From: Onchocerca volvulus
Lineage: Eukaryota; Nematoda; Chromadorea; Rhabditida; Onchocercidae
DNA length: 64,000 nt
Assembly (NCBI GenBank): GCA_000499405.2
Contig: HG738140.1
Location: 8,335,560-8,399,559 of the forward strand
Direction of reading: 5' to 3'
Shown: piece after piece, positions 49,728-63,960 of the stretch
Position numbering within the stretch: the stretch's first letter is position 1
Layout: each line of letters opens with the position of its first letter
Notes under the pieces: generated by a model
Databases searched by the model: none
Told to the model about the DNA's origin: nothing
The model's input: only the letters and a program-made list of their open reading frames with translations
Program-made: the position numbers and the translations under genes

Positions 49728-52700
49728 CTACAGAAAATCTGGGAGCTGAGCAAATTTATGCAAATTTCCTGAAGCCTTCAGTGACTCGTCAGCGGATGAA
49801 ATCCTCAAAATCAGCAAATATAGCACGAGGCGGATGAAACAGTACCACACTATGTGATGTTGAAAAGCTGTTGCTGAATCTGTTTCACTTTCCTGAAAAG
49901 AAATTTCCAAAGAAATTCATTCTTAGTGGATAATTAGAAGTCCAAGAATGTCTATAAATTTACGATACCATCGGAATACTAACGCTGGAATCTTTTCCTA
50001 TCACATCAGTTGTTTGGAATTGAAGATTTGATGTACTCACGAGATGTTGAGATCTGGAAAAACTTTGAAGTCTTAAAATTTAAGTTGAAATCATTCGCGA
50101 ATAGTTGCTGAAATGTACGGTTGTGATGAATGCAAATTTCTAAAACACTCTAGAAGTTGATGAAGAAGCACTGAATAGTACTACTATTGTCTCTGATCAG
50201 AAATTGAACGTAACCTATGTTCAAAGAATTTTTCATAAGTGATAGAATTTGACAGTGATTGACAATAGTTTTCTTGGTTGCTCTTTTTTGTTGCCTGTAT
50301 CTTACGTGAATATTGCCGTCTATGTCGCTTAGACTCATATAGAAAAATTGCAATTCACATGAGAATTATGTAAAAATATTTTTTTACTGTTCATAGCTTT
50401 TTAAATTAAATACCTGCATATTACATTCTGGAAATGACCGTCGTTGTGTTGGATTGAACACGAATACGTGACTTTCACGTAAAGCTGCATTTAGTTGCAT
50501 GACATTCGATGAACCGGATTCCGTGCTTTCTACAGTATTAGATTTATCTTGACTTGACTGAAAAAAAAATCCCAATTATAGATGGAAGAATTAACTTTGA
50601 ATATTATATTTTCTCATAAAACTGATTAAATCATATTCTCAAGGAAAAATCCGAAGAGTAGGTATTTTAAAATTTTTTTAATTGGTATTTAAATTCTACA
50701 ACCTACTGAGTTTTTTTTCAATTGATATTTCCAAAATAAAATAATGGGAATGATTTTCGCAAAAGGTTTTCATACTAAATACACTGTTGATCTAATTAAT
50801 ATCTCACCAACAGGTTTAAATTCTGATATACATAATCTCTAGAATTGTAACTGTATAACATGTTAGCATCCAAATCATGTACATTATCGACCCATGGCTT
50901 CTGCAACTGAATCGAATTGTGTGAATCACAGAAGTGAATCTTGAAAATTTTGAATTTGAATAGTTATGAAACTGAAAGAAGCCATAAATTATGAATGGAT
51001 TAAAATAAGTGTCAACAATCCGAAAAACTGCTAATTATCAGCCATTAATTCTAAACGAGAATTCTAAAAAGGATTTTCTTCATTTAGAATGCAAACTGAG
51101 ATATCTACGAGTTCCACATCTTTGATGAGATGAGCAAAGATTAACTCTTTTAGTTTAAAATGATTTCAAATCAATTGAAACCAATTAAGAAATAAGAAAT
51201 ATTGAAACTTTGTTTAGTTAATTAATTCTTCACTTCACACTCATTATTCTGTAAAATATTTGGTCCACAATAGACAGCTCGCTGTACTGTCACATCACTG
51301 CTGTCATCGATGTGTCCAGTCTTTGAACTCGATCTCATCACCGAAAGCAATTTTGAAAGTTTCGGCTTCCAGCACTTCCGCTGTTCTTTCATGATACTAT
51401 CAGCGGACTGATGCTTCCGTACAATCCATAAAATAACAGCAAATATCGAAATGAAAAACAAGATGAAAATTAGGCCAATAAATATCAACATTTTCCATTC
51501 CAATGAAATTACTGCTCGCTTCACCAAGAATTGATTGCAACCTTTACGAGCTCCTTTCTGTCCAACATTTTTGAAAATCTGCAAAATCTGAGAATCAATA
51601 TGCACCTAAAAGTTTCTCTTCTATTTTGCAACAATGTAACATCTAAACAGACAGGAATGCCTCCTAAAAAAATAAATGCTGCTAAGCGATGTGCCGTATC
51701 ACAATGCCATTATCACTTTATCGTTATTTATCATATATTTTGTCTGATGAAATTATTTCTATATAAGAAAAGCATACCTGTTGTGATAAATGATTTCCTT
51801 CTAATACATCAAGGCTTTGTGCTTGATTGTTTACAATAAATCGTCTAAAGCATCCGCTAAAAGCAGTAGCGTAATTTACTGTATCGTGGCCCAAAGATAA
51901 AGACAATAAAGAACTCGAAATCAGAGTTGGTAATTGTTCCTCAGATCGAATTTCTTTACCATGCCCATCAATCTGAAATCCCGAAATTTAAAAAAAAAAT
52001 ACTGATTTCGAATAAATTTATGAATTTTGTGGTAACGAATCTGTTTTAATAACCTTCAGAAAAATCTAAAAGACTAATCTATATAGTACTTAAGCACTAC
52101 ACACCTTAAATTTGTCCTTGTAATAAATAATGTGTTGTAATTCATACTGTCTTTCGAAAAAGTTGGTCCAAATTACCTCAATTCTAAAAAGTTTCTGATC
52201 CTCGCTTATTTGTATGCTAAGACGATGCCAATCAATATCATCAAGATTGCTCGCAATGTGTACTTCTATTGGTTGAGCGTCTTTCATTTTAACAATCATA
52301 TAAGCTGACCCGTTAATAAGCTAAAATATAAAATAATTTACGAGTTCTGTAAAATCGGATCTCAATTTCTCAAGAAATTTTTAAAATTTCAAAAGATTAT
52401 AAACTTTAACTTGTCAAAATCTCAAATACCCTACTATAATTTTGTCAAATTTTTTCACCTCAATTTTGCTGAATCTATTCTCTTCAACTATAGCAAAAAT
52501 GACGGTATTCCTGAGAGCAGTCTTAAAGTCAAGTTCCATCCACTGTGTAAGAATATCATTCAATATATCGCCTTCGCTAAAAAAAGTTTCAATAAAGTTT
52601 TTTTTTTCGTTTTTTCCTTTTTATCAATTTCGCAATATTAATTTCAACGAGAAATACTTCAGCTAATCAGAGTTATAGATTACAACGATCCTTTGACTGC

Positions 52701-55700
52701 GCACTTATATTAGACTTTTCATAGAATTCAGTAATGGCAATCTTTTCCAATTAGTTTGCTTTTCTAGTTTTTGTTTCTAAAATTCTGAAATTTTCGTCTT
52801 CTATCTCATCAAAAGATTTCATCACTCAGATGTTATATTTTTTGGCATTTGAAGGAAATAATGTTTACAAGCTAACATTTCTGATTCCTCACACGGAATC
52901 TCCCGCAATTGCTTCTCTTCATCATCAATGACACTGTGCCGATAATTTCGAGATGACATCTTTATAAAGGTGTTACTCTTCGTAAGTTCAAGTTTCTGCA
53001 TCATGTACATAGATAATTGGAAAATGATTCCACCGTTTTTAACATGCCATGGCTCTATTGCTAAAAACTTTGTGACCTTTAACTTAACAACGAATATGAA
53101 AGCAAAAGTTTCGAAAGAAGCGTCCTTGACTGCATCAATATTATTATTTAATAACTAACCTTTATGGCAATTTGAGGCATCGAAACCATCTGCACAAATA
53201 CATTTCCTATCATTCTCGTCAACGACACAAATGCCACCGGAACACATATCGATGTCATCTGTACATGTTTTCCAGTTGTCTTTGTCAATTATATTTTGTT
53301 CCAAGAAGCCGAAAACTTCGTCGATTTCATGCTCATTGATTACGATCTGACGCATACAACCCTCGAAATTTTCAGTTTCAATCTGAAACATATGCATTAA
53401 AGATTTATAATTTGGAGCATTAATTTGAGGCATCTCATATATTAGTTCAGAAATTTTTCGTAGCACTGTGCTATAGTTATTGTATTAAAAAAAGAAAAAA
53501 TTAGAAAAGAGATTATTTCAGAAACTTTGAAATCATTACTGTATTATTTTGATTGAATTTTCTACATGAATCATTAAAAAATCTTTTTAACAGAAAATTG
53601 TGAATCTTTATAAATTCATTTATGAATCTTAAATATTTATGAATCTCACAGACATTATAATTATTATCGAGTACAACATGTTTAGTAATGACAGATGAAT
53701 TGATGGAATTGTTCACGCCACCAATATACATAATTTGCTCTCCAGAAATTGTTGGAATGCTGAAACTTGCTCATATGAAATGTAGAAAAAGTTATATTGG
53801 CCAGAAATATTTAATGCTTAAGAATCTAATTTTTTAATTTAATTTTTATTGAAGAGATAAAAGTTTCCAGATATTGAAGGAATGAGCTGAAAAAAACTAT
53901 CGAACCTTCATAATTTGGAAATAGCAATGAAAATTATCTTTTGTTTTACATCAAATTCACTTCTACAAAAATAAAATTTAGGATTTTTGGTCGATTTTAT
54001 GAAGTTACTTAAAAAAACAAAATTTAATACAAACTTGAAATTATTCGCCACAGCAATACATCGAATGCTTTTGCATGGTTTACAGAAACCATCTTTGTCG
54101 CAGTGTTCTACTGTCAACTTCACCGTTCGATATTTGTATCGGAAACGAATCATTTTCCAATTTCCATCATTTACTTTCTCTTCCACAAATAATTCATTCT
54201 TCTTCTCGTTAAAATTCGCACTTAGGTGTACCTGGCCATTTCGTAATGCCAGTGTGAAATGAGGCCCTTTGAATCCGGCAATAGCAAACGAACCCAGCAA
54301 TAAACCAGACTGAAATGTGGAAGAAGTGTAATTAAAATGTAGTCTTGCAGAGATATCTAATGATGTTTACATCATTTTATATGCATAAGCGATTTAGTTG
54401 TATTGCTATAATAATGAAAATTACATATTGTGAATGATAAGCTTTCAATTTATTGGAGAGAAATTTCACCGGACTCAAAGTCCTGAATCCTTGTGTTAAT
54501 TTAAAAATTTGTTGATGAAATGGAAATTGTAGTGATGATGAGAAACCATCAAAACATCGAATTTTCAGCTGGCAATAGCGACCGCTATAACCTTCATCAC
54601 ATTCACACGAATGTTGTCCATTATTCTGTTTAACACATTTTCCTCTGCAAAAAGCCACAAAAAATGCGAAATTTACATAAAATCATCAGAAGTAGGTAAA
54701 AGTTTAGATGTTGTAATTAAAATTGACTGCGTCAGAATTGACTTCCGCTACGCTAAAAATGGCTTCAATCTATCAATATACGAAAAGATTACGATGCTTA
54801 AATTAACTGATAATTAAATTTTTGTAAAATTAGTTGATAAATTAATCGAAAATTTAATTTTTTTTTGAAAAAAAATGAAACATCAACAATGAGTAGCAAT
54901 AAATTCTATAGGCATTTTTTGTTTGTTGCTTTTAGTGAAATTAAATATGACAAACCTTTGACAGTTATCACAAATGTTATTATTGGAATTGTTGCAATGT
55001 GCTAGAATCTTTGCTTCATTATCATCACATGCACAAACAAATGAACCAAATATATTTAAGCATTTTCCAGTCCCACAAATATTCTGCAATCCAAAGTCAT
55101 CAAATGGAAAGTAAAGGTTATCATAGCGATTTCATAAGAAGGACATAGCAAAATTAACTTCTAGACCTATTTTTTAGCATACCGTAATTCATTGAAGTTG
55201 CTGAAGATTTTCTAGCATTTCTAATAATGGCCAAGACATTTATTCAATATTGCTTAACTAATCGTATGACCAATTTATTTCATTTTCCTTTGAGTCATTA
55301 TTAGAGTGGTATTAAAGCAAATTAGATTAGAATATAATATTGACATCATCTTTTATTGAAATTTTATAACTTGATTTGCTTTTCAAATAAATAAGTAAAT
55401 CGGAAATAAATAATTTTTGAAATAAATAAGTAAAAATCAGCTAAATAAGTAAATTAAAAAATAAGTAAATCAATAAATAAGTAAATCAATAAGTAAACAA
55501 AAATGACCTTATCCTCACATTCATCAACATCATTTTTGCAAAATTTGCCAATATAACCTTTAGCACATAGACATGTTCCTGTACCTAGTTCACAGGAACC
55601 GCCGTTATGGCATTTTTCATTTTCGTCACAGAGTTTGTTGTCATCAGCATCACAGACCATGTCATTCTCGCAGATGCAGCTGTAATGAGGTAAAATTTTG

Positions 55701-58700
55701 ATGAGTGAGAAAATAAAACATATGAGTTAAAGCTTATAAGATTTTAATTAGTGCAGAAGCAGTAGATATCAGAAACATTGGATATCGGTAACACAAAATA
55801 TCGAATAATCCAAGTCTGTTTATTATGGGAATTCGTAATATTTCGCAAATATATAAGTCACTCATCCATATCGCGGCCTTTGTTCTCTCATCTTCCTTTC
55901 TGTTAATAGAACTCATGTGCTTTGTCTAGAGGGTTGTAAAACGTGTCAATGTCTGGAATGTTGTAAAGATTAAAGCTTATGTGCTTTATTAAAAATGTTT
56001 TAAGCATCATCTATCCCCTATCTTCTAATCCTTGTCCATGCCAATCTTTTGTATGACTAATGTGTGAACTTCTGTCTCCTATCAACGCAGGGATGATCTA
56101 TATAAAAAGGAAGCTTTCGGAGTAACAAATCAGTGAGCAACATCATTGGATTTTCATCGCGGATTGGCTTTCTTACATCAGTGTCTACAAATCGAGCAAT
56201 TTTTCTACGTTAGTCCCTGCTACATCGGCATTTTCAACGAGATCAGTCCCTTCAACATCAGTATCAGTGGCAAATCAGTTCCCAGTCAATATCAAAGTGA
56301 TTTCAACGACAATGAAAAAGACAGTTCACCAGAATATCACTGTTAACATCCTTTATATTACCGTTTATTGTTCATTTACTGTTTATTATTATTAAGTGCG
56401 AAATTGTTTATAATATCGTATAAACCCAATAAAGGCTATTGTTGATCTAGTGGAGTCACAACAGCAAGAAAATCTCCAATCCAATCAATCTAGAATCCCA
56501 AATTACAAACCAATCAGAATCTTTTTCTCCAACACTAGATTCATTAAATATATTTATTCTTGAAAATTAACTATCTCATAAGCTTGATGAAATCCTTTGA
56601 ATCATTCAAGTGATTTCGCTCTTTTCTCGAAAATAATTCTTCTTTGGAAAAGGAAAAGTTTTGTTTTTGTAACAATCAGGAACTCTCTGCGGATGCAGTC
56701 AGAAACATATGCAGTAAAAAATCTATTTATAATTTAATGAAGAAAAACTAACTTTATATGGCTAATCACAACTGGGACGATGAAACTTGTCTTATAGCCA
56801 ATCAATTCGAATAATTCTCCATTTTTTGTAATATTTTGAGAGCAGTTCACACCATACATACATTTTTCGGGAGTGAGCGTGCACATATCTAACGCAATTT
56901 GTTTGACATGCACATTAGAAATAAATTTTTCCGCAAAAAATTGTTTCAGTATTTTCAACGCATTATCTCTGTTTGTTGGTACCAAATGTCTATCCAGAAT
57001 TGCTATGAAAACACGGAAAAGATCAATTTCTAATTGCTGCAAGCCGAGAAGTTGAAGTACCTATAAGTTGTAATCTATTACATTTCACGTGATTCGTTTA
57101 AATCTTTGATCGCATATTAATAATACAGAAGATGTAGAAAGGATTTAGTTCTAAAGAAACTTGAAATGCTCCAAACGGATTACAATCAATATTGATTCAA
57201 ATCGTCATTAATAGAAAGAAAATTTCAGTTATTCATATTTCTTTAACTATAAATGCAGAAATATGCGAAATTGTTTTTTGAATGATTTTTTTTTTCTGAA
57301 TTTTCAATTTTTCTGTTTCTGAATTTTTTGGGTTTGTTTTTTTGGATATTTTGAATCATTTTACACTATATAATAACTTTTTTAAAATATATCTTACCAT
57401 ATCTGGAAATGCTTCTTCAAATGCAGAAATACTATCAGCTATGCTCCGTTCAACACCCCACAATTCGACAATTACACCAAAATCATCGAGTAGTGATTCT
57501 GGAGAGGTATTTCGTCTCATTCGTAAATTTATTGGAAATGTTATATTTGTATGACAGTTAGAAGCTTCCACCAATAATGGAGTTTCCAAAAAGTAATCTG
57601 CTTCAAGTAAATTTCTTGACAGCTTTAGCATGCAATTGTCTGACATCTGCAAACATTCGCAATCAGATGTTTTTAATTTTTCTCATTATAATATACTTCT
57701 AAAAGTTCTGGAAACATTTCTAGAACATACATTATAACTTTGCGAATCATTGAGCAATCGGCAATTAAATATGCCAACTTGATCTGCATCAACTGGAAAT
57801 GCATGCATGGTTATCACATTTGGAATCGCGCGCAAATATTCCAAATTTATTATTCGTGGCGTTAATTCTGGTTCATTATCATCTTGATCGTCAACATAGA
57901 TTCGTAAATAAACAGTTGCTACACGTGAAGGAATATGCAAATCGCTAACCGTTACCGGTATAACATAGAGTAAACGTTTTTCACGATCCAAAACCTTCAA
58001 ACTGGACACTATTCCAGTAGTATCATTGATAGCAAATATCTGTAAGCATGTCCATGATTGAGATATAAGCTAAGAAATTCTTATGAATGAGCTAAGTTAT
58101 CGTCTTATTTTTTCTAAATTTAATTCAGAGCATCTCCTTTACTAATTTGAAATTTTCTGTATTTAAACAATAATCGCAATCATAAATTGTGGTAGTAATG
58201 AAAGTGATCTTCAATTTATGTTGAATATAGAAAAGTTGCAAGGTGGGAATCGGAACAGCTTTAATAAAAATAATGTATGATGATCTTTTCATGCTGATCT
58301 TTTTCTATATCATTATTTTTCTGAACTTTTTTATTCTTGATTTCTAGGCCAGACAATAATGTCGCGATAGACTTATCCGAAAAGATTGAAAAATTCCACA
58401 ACTGATTTTGAATAATTCATTTGATTTAAAACATTAGTAAATCTGTTAGTAACCTGAGATAGATCTTTATCAGCAATTTTATACTTGAACGATGTTTGTT
58501 TTCCTGAAATATCATCGTCCACTACATGTAACTTCATTACTATTGTATGTATTGGTGAATTTTCTACGATATAACCAATCGAGGCGGCAGGATTCAATGA
58601 CATTCCCTTGTCATTCACAATATTTACTATTATCGTAACTTCAGCTCGAGAACGTATGACATTATCCTGGATAAGTGCAATTTGCAAGCGATGATCATCT

Positions 58701-61700
58701 TTTTGCTTATAATTCAACGGATCACATAAACGGAGTTTACCAGGATCACCAATGCAAAAAGGCTGTAAAATGTTTTTATTTCTTTAATTTTATCAATTTT
58801 TGAATAAATCTCAACGAAACACATTTCTTCCCTATAATCATTTTTTCAAACAACCGGTTCTTGAAAAATTTAGTCAAAAATTCATATCTTTAAACAGTGT
58901 CGCCAATTTTGAATCTTGCACAAACTCAAACAAAAATAAAATATAAAAAAAAGAAAACTATTACTTGTTGAGTATCATAGCCAGTTCCTTCTTCAATAAT
59001 ATCAAGACGATATTTCCGTGGAAAATGCTCAAAAATAACGAAACTTTCTGTACTACCAGCATCTTCGGGTAATGAAAATTTATAATGGGATAATAATATT
59101 GGCGGTGCTTCCGTATCTTTCAATTCGATATACACTTTACAACTATAATGATTTGCTTCAGAAAAATCTGATTTGAAAGAGATATTCGAAATTGAAATGA
59201 AATCTGGAAAGTTATTAATTTGTAAAGTTAAGGTTTATACAAAGTCACTAATTTTTCTGAAAATTTCCAACAACTAACAGATTTGGTTTAAAATTTGGAT
59301 TTCGCGAAAGTTGGCTAGTTGCAACGATCTGCACCATAATAGTTCCAGTAGTCCCATTCCAAGTTTTCTTCACATATATTTCCCCTGTACGATCATTTAT
59401 ATCAATCAGATCACTTGAAGCCATACGATACAAAATCTTATTGTCGTAATTCCCACTCGGATAAATCGCTTCCACCCTTCCAATTATAGTACCTAAATAA
59501 AATTTGTAAATTATTTATAACTATTCTTCTAATATAGTGATTACGATATAAAATAAATTTAAATTCACTTTGCTGTAATGAGAAGAATCTGTAATTTGAT
59601 GATTAGGCTAGAAATAACTTTTTCATTGATTAATCACAATCTTGGTTCATAATTACTTGAATTTTTTATCGGAAGAAAATCTTACTTTTCAGAGCAGATG
59701 CACTGATCTCGAAATTCCTTTCTGTTTCTGGAAAATATAGTTCAGATTCGCCATCTGACTTCATGAAAATTTCCACTTGCAGGATATCAGAATATGTCAA
59801 GTTTCGAGAACGTGGGTCTAATTCCGAATATTCCAGATTTGCAGTTCTGATATTACTTGCCAGCACACGAAATAAATACTCATTGGTTGTTTCATAAAGA
59901 AGTTCAGAGGATACATATAATACACCAGATGTAGCATTTATAGCAAAAGGTAATTCTGCAGCAGAATCCGGAAGCAAGTGATAAACAATACGAGCGTTTG
60001 GTTCAGAATCAATGTCAACAGCAGAAAGATGCGCAATTGTTGTATTTACTGGTAGATTTGCCGATATCTGAAGCGATCTTAATAATAAACTATAATAAAT
60101 AATAAGCAGAATGTGCTATCAGATACAACAAATGATTCATAATCTTCTGAAGGTATCAATGCTGAAGAATTGAATTATTTTAATTGTACATGAAATGAAG
60201 CGGAAATGTCAGAAAATCTGGAAATACCGTATATTGCACATAATGATTTTCAAATTCGGGGCCATTATCATTCTCATCGAGCACTTCAACAGTAACTTCT
60301 GCGGTATCATTGAATATAGGGAAACCAGAATCTGTTGCTGTTATTAGAAAATGGAAGCTATTAGTTTCTTCGAAATCCAGATGTCTCGTTGTTATTATGG
60401 TACCTAAACGTTCTCATGGATAGTATATTTTGGCAACAAAGTTTTTCATATCCAAGAAAATTTTGTATTTGAAAATTTGTTTATATCAAAGTTATTTGTA
60501 TCTAAGAATTAATTGCGGCAATATTCTACAACTAAACAACAGATAAACGAGATCTAGAGTTGAGCTGCGCAGATGAGAGATAATTTCTTAAATTTTAAGA
60601 ACATTCTTGTGCACTTTCTTGTATCACCGCCAATTCTGTACTAATTAAAATTAAGTGAAAAAATTGAAAATGAAACCTGTTATAGGGTCAATTGTAAATG
60701 GTAAAAATTCGATATCATAATTGATATGATAAGTCACACGACCGTTAAGACCTGTATCAGAATCTTTCGCCATGACTACGCCAACTGGTGTGTGCAGACG
60801 ACAATTCTCTTGAACCGAAAATTTATACCTAAAATAACTTGAGCAATAGTTCTGCTCTTTCAGGTCATTATCAATGATATTTGTTGTTATAATTTCAGTT
60901 TTAGGAATAAAAAAAAACATTACAATTTAGCAGTAGGAAAAAAAGGTTTAGCTTTCTTTTTGATTGTGGTAAATTTGCAGCCAATATATATCTTTTACAC
61001 GAAACAGGATTTTGACATAATGATTTCAGTGCCCTTAGTAAATAGAATAAGAAAAAGTTCCAAAAGGCTTACAGAAGATTTAATTATTAGAAATTAAATA
61101 TCTTTCGAAAGTTGCAAAGATCACTTTTAATACTTTTAGTAATTACCTTTTAAATGAAAACTCTGGTCGGTGAATATTTGGTTCAGTAAATTCAATGAAA
61201 ATAATAGCTTCGATAGGATCTTTTATGTTATTTGTTACAATTGAGAAGATAATTTTATCTCCTAATTTAGCCTCCGAAAACGTAGCATTTGTGATCAGAT
61301 GGCCATCTTCGTCCATTATGAAACGACTATCGTTCACTACAGCGATTGTCTTAAAATTTTAAAAATAAACGGTTCAGAATTGAGTAAATTACTGGAGAAG
61401 TTTGAGATACAATTTCTTCTTCAATGGGAAACTAGATGCTAAGGATTGCATAAAATATTTTCTAAAAGTATGGAAGATTTCAAGAATCAACTTACATTAT
61501 GGAACGGCAATTGACCAACTACTGTACGAAGATCAATATCGGGAAGAAGAGCAAATTCATAGTTATGCTGCTTCGTTTCATTGTTTTCAACATCATCGGT
61601 AATATGAATATAGATAGTAACCTGGAATGATCCATTTTTAGCTAATAATTCGATCATTTTTAATATTAAAAACCACTCACATTACTGCTCATGGATGGAA

Positions 61701-63960
61701 ATCCCTGATCACTAGCAAGGCCTTTGCATTCCATTGTATTATTCACGTATTCTTTCAAAGAAGCTATTGAGAAAATGTGTCCAGTTGTCGGTTCAACCAT
61801 AAATAAATCACTATCACATCGCAAATCGTAGCGAACTTGTCCATTTAATCCTTCATCCATATCAAATGCCAAAATTTGCCCAATTTCAGTAAAAATTTTC
61901 TGTAAATTTTTTAAATTACTAAAAATCTTTGGTGATATGAAATCTCTAGAATTAGTCAAACTTTACTTTTAATATATTTTTTGCTAACTTTAGTTCAAAT
62001 AAGAAATAATATGGAGAAGTATCTTACTGAACTGGCCGCTACCAAAAATTTATAAGATGAATCGTTGAATGTTGGAGGATTATCATTCATGTCTTCTACT
62101 GTGATAGTTAATGATGTTCGTACTTCCCATAGGCCATCCCATGCTTTCACTTTTATAGAATATTCATTTTTCTACAAAATATTTCAACATTTCAATTTTC
62201 ATAACAGAAAAACAGAAGTTCTGTTCAAGTAATACTTACTCAGCAGATAAGCCTTATCTACATGAGCACTGGTATTTTCTATAACTTACTAAACTTTTTC
62301 TTGCAAATTACTTTAATTGAATAAAGGAAAATAAATGTGTTCCGTTTCGTACCTTTTCTCGATCAACTTCTTTTGCCAGGCTAATCCAACCAGTTTGTTG
62401 ATCAATCAAGAAGCTATCAGCATAATCACCTTCCAAATCATAGATAAGAGTACTGTTCATATCAGCATCATAACTTGTTACCTGCATAACAGATTTTGGT
62501 GACAATTTGAATTTCAAATAAACAGAATCACAATAAATTATTAAATAATTAAATGCCTCACCTGAAGTATTAACGTTCCCAAAGGACTATTTTCTGCAAC
62601 TGTACCATAAAATAGATTTGAAAAACGCGGTGCATTATCGTTCTTATCCAGTATTTTAATCTAATAATAAAAATTAAAATTAATTGATTCCAAACATTTA
62701 CTCACCCATGTAACATCTGCTTGTATTTTGTTCATTTAATTACTTAGTAGATGAGAGCATTATAATTTCAATAATGATTTGAAATTACAATATATTCTAA
62801 AGGCATGAATAACTCAATCTATCAAATCATTTCGATTTTTGAAAGCATATTGAATAGTTTAATAAATTTAACAAATATGAAAACGGTTTCTGCCAAATGT
62901 TAACAGAATCAGATAAAAACATCGGGAATGGTCAATTTGAACAATCAACCGTATCTTTAAATCAATTAATGAAAAATTTATCCATTTTGTTCGTAAATTC
63001 ATGACAAAATTTAAATTTACGAATCAAATAAATAAGTAAGACCTTTACCTTTACAATTACTGCATCCGACAATTGCGGATTACCATGATCCTTTGCAATG
63101 ACATGCAAACTATATTCCTTCAAATATTCGGCATCCAAAGCAGAAACCGTGAAAATTTCGCCCGATTTTTCATTGATTTTAAAATATTTCCATGCATCCG
63201 ATTCATCTGCCATCAAACTATATAAAATTTCCCCGTTCATTCCAGAATCAGGATCTCGGGCGGTAACTTTTATTACCAGTTCATCACTATCACCATTCTC
63301 TGCTACTGAAGCAGAATAGAAAACCTGGAAAAAATTCATCTTTTCTTTCATTCAAATTCCAAAATAATTGCACATACATAATGTTTTCACAAAGATGTGA
63401 TTTGAAGCTCTTACATTCATCGGAAAAAAGTTTATTTTTCAAATTCCTGCTAAAAGTGAAGTAACTGAAACCTTATCAAAGAAAGGTTTGTTATCATTGA
63501 TATCTGCAACATTTACAATACAATTTGCGTATGAAACCATCGGCTGAGCATGTTGATCGATGGCAGCAATCCACAATTCGTATTGTTTTCGATATTCATA
63601 ATCTATCCGGTTTCTGAAAATTCACTCAAGATATTCTTTAAAAAATTTACTCACTTTGATGGGACCAAGCATTAGTTAATCAATACGATATTTAAATCCA
63701 GCGAAGAATGATCTGTATGGTTTTGGTTATGAATCCATGCTATCTTGATCACAATAATCATGACTGTTATCATGATAAATGTGAATTATCAAACAAATAT
63801 GTAAACAAATGGATTAAAAATGATTTTTCTTTCAACAAATAAAATTTATTGAATAACAATAAAAACTGGCTTCATTTAGAAGTAATAAGGCTTAAAGGTA
63901 TACGTTGTGTATAACTCTCCAGAGTTAGGATTTAGATAAAAATGATGGTGCGGGTCGCCA
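49728..63960 (-). CDS. Fat-like cadherin, 3' portion (5' end outside window)
   Basis: Fat-like cadherins are giant adhesion and polarity receptors. Exons (minus): 63960-63904, 63613-63472, 63324-63049, 62660-62562, 62481-62353, 62171-62028, 61899-61681, 61621-61496, 61349-61147, 60828-60677, 60403-60228, 60067-59686, 59492-59279, 59142-58965, 58762-58454, 58039-57731, 57646-57398, 57060-56753, 55679-55508, 55083-54956, 54644-54425, 54309-54035, 53759-53654, 53382-53160, 52916-52826, 52576-52459, 52320-52177, 51972-51778, 51605-51234, 50906-50808, 50557-50414, 49892-49728; about 2040 codons. Roughly nine cadherin repeats come first, with DINDNKP, DKNDNAP, DMNDNPP, DENDNGP and DQDDNEP linkers. 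A membrane-proximal globular region with paired Cys follows, then two EGF domains (one beginning DVDEC), a third EGF, LamG (CFDGF... LYIGG-like... GCMRQIVIN), EGF, and a second LamG (ending FSGCFRRFIVN). A transmembrane helix (MLIFIGLIFILFFISIFAVI) and a tail of roughly 190 residues end the protein. The tail lacks classical catenin-binding motifs, against HMR-1/N-cadherin. Exon 52916-52826 is the least certain. Confidence 0.86.
56041..56545 (+). repeat. putative solo LTR or promoter-bearing repeat in a cadherin intron
   Basis: The 1.07 kb intron 55680-56752 contains a strong TATA-like CTATATAAAAAGG at 56098-56110, an AATAAA at 56428-56433 and a tail (about 56464-56545) that closely resembles 34141-34212 beside the Helitron debris (shared GCAAGAA, TCTCCAATCCA, AATTACAAA and CTCAAC/CTCCAAC..CTAGA blocks). 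A TATA box followed about 320 bases later by a poly(A) signal is the layout of an LTR. I could not define TG/CA ends or a target-site duplication. Confidence 0.35.

Noticed and set aside
49728..63960. Classical N-cadherin (HMR-1-like) identity
   Set aside because: The domain order is similar, but the cytoplasmic tail lacks p120- and beta-catenin-binding motifs, so Fat-like is preferred.
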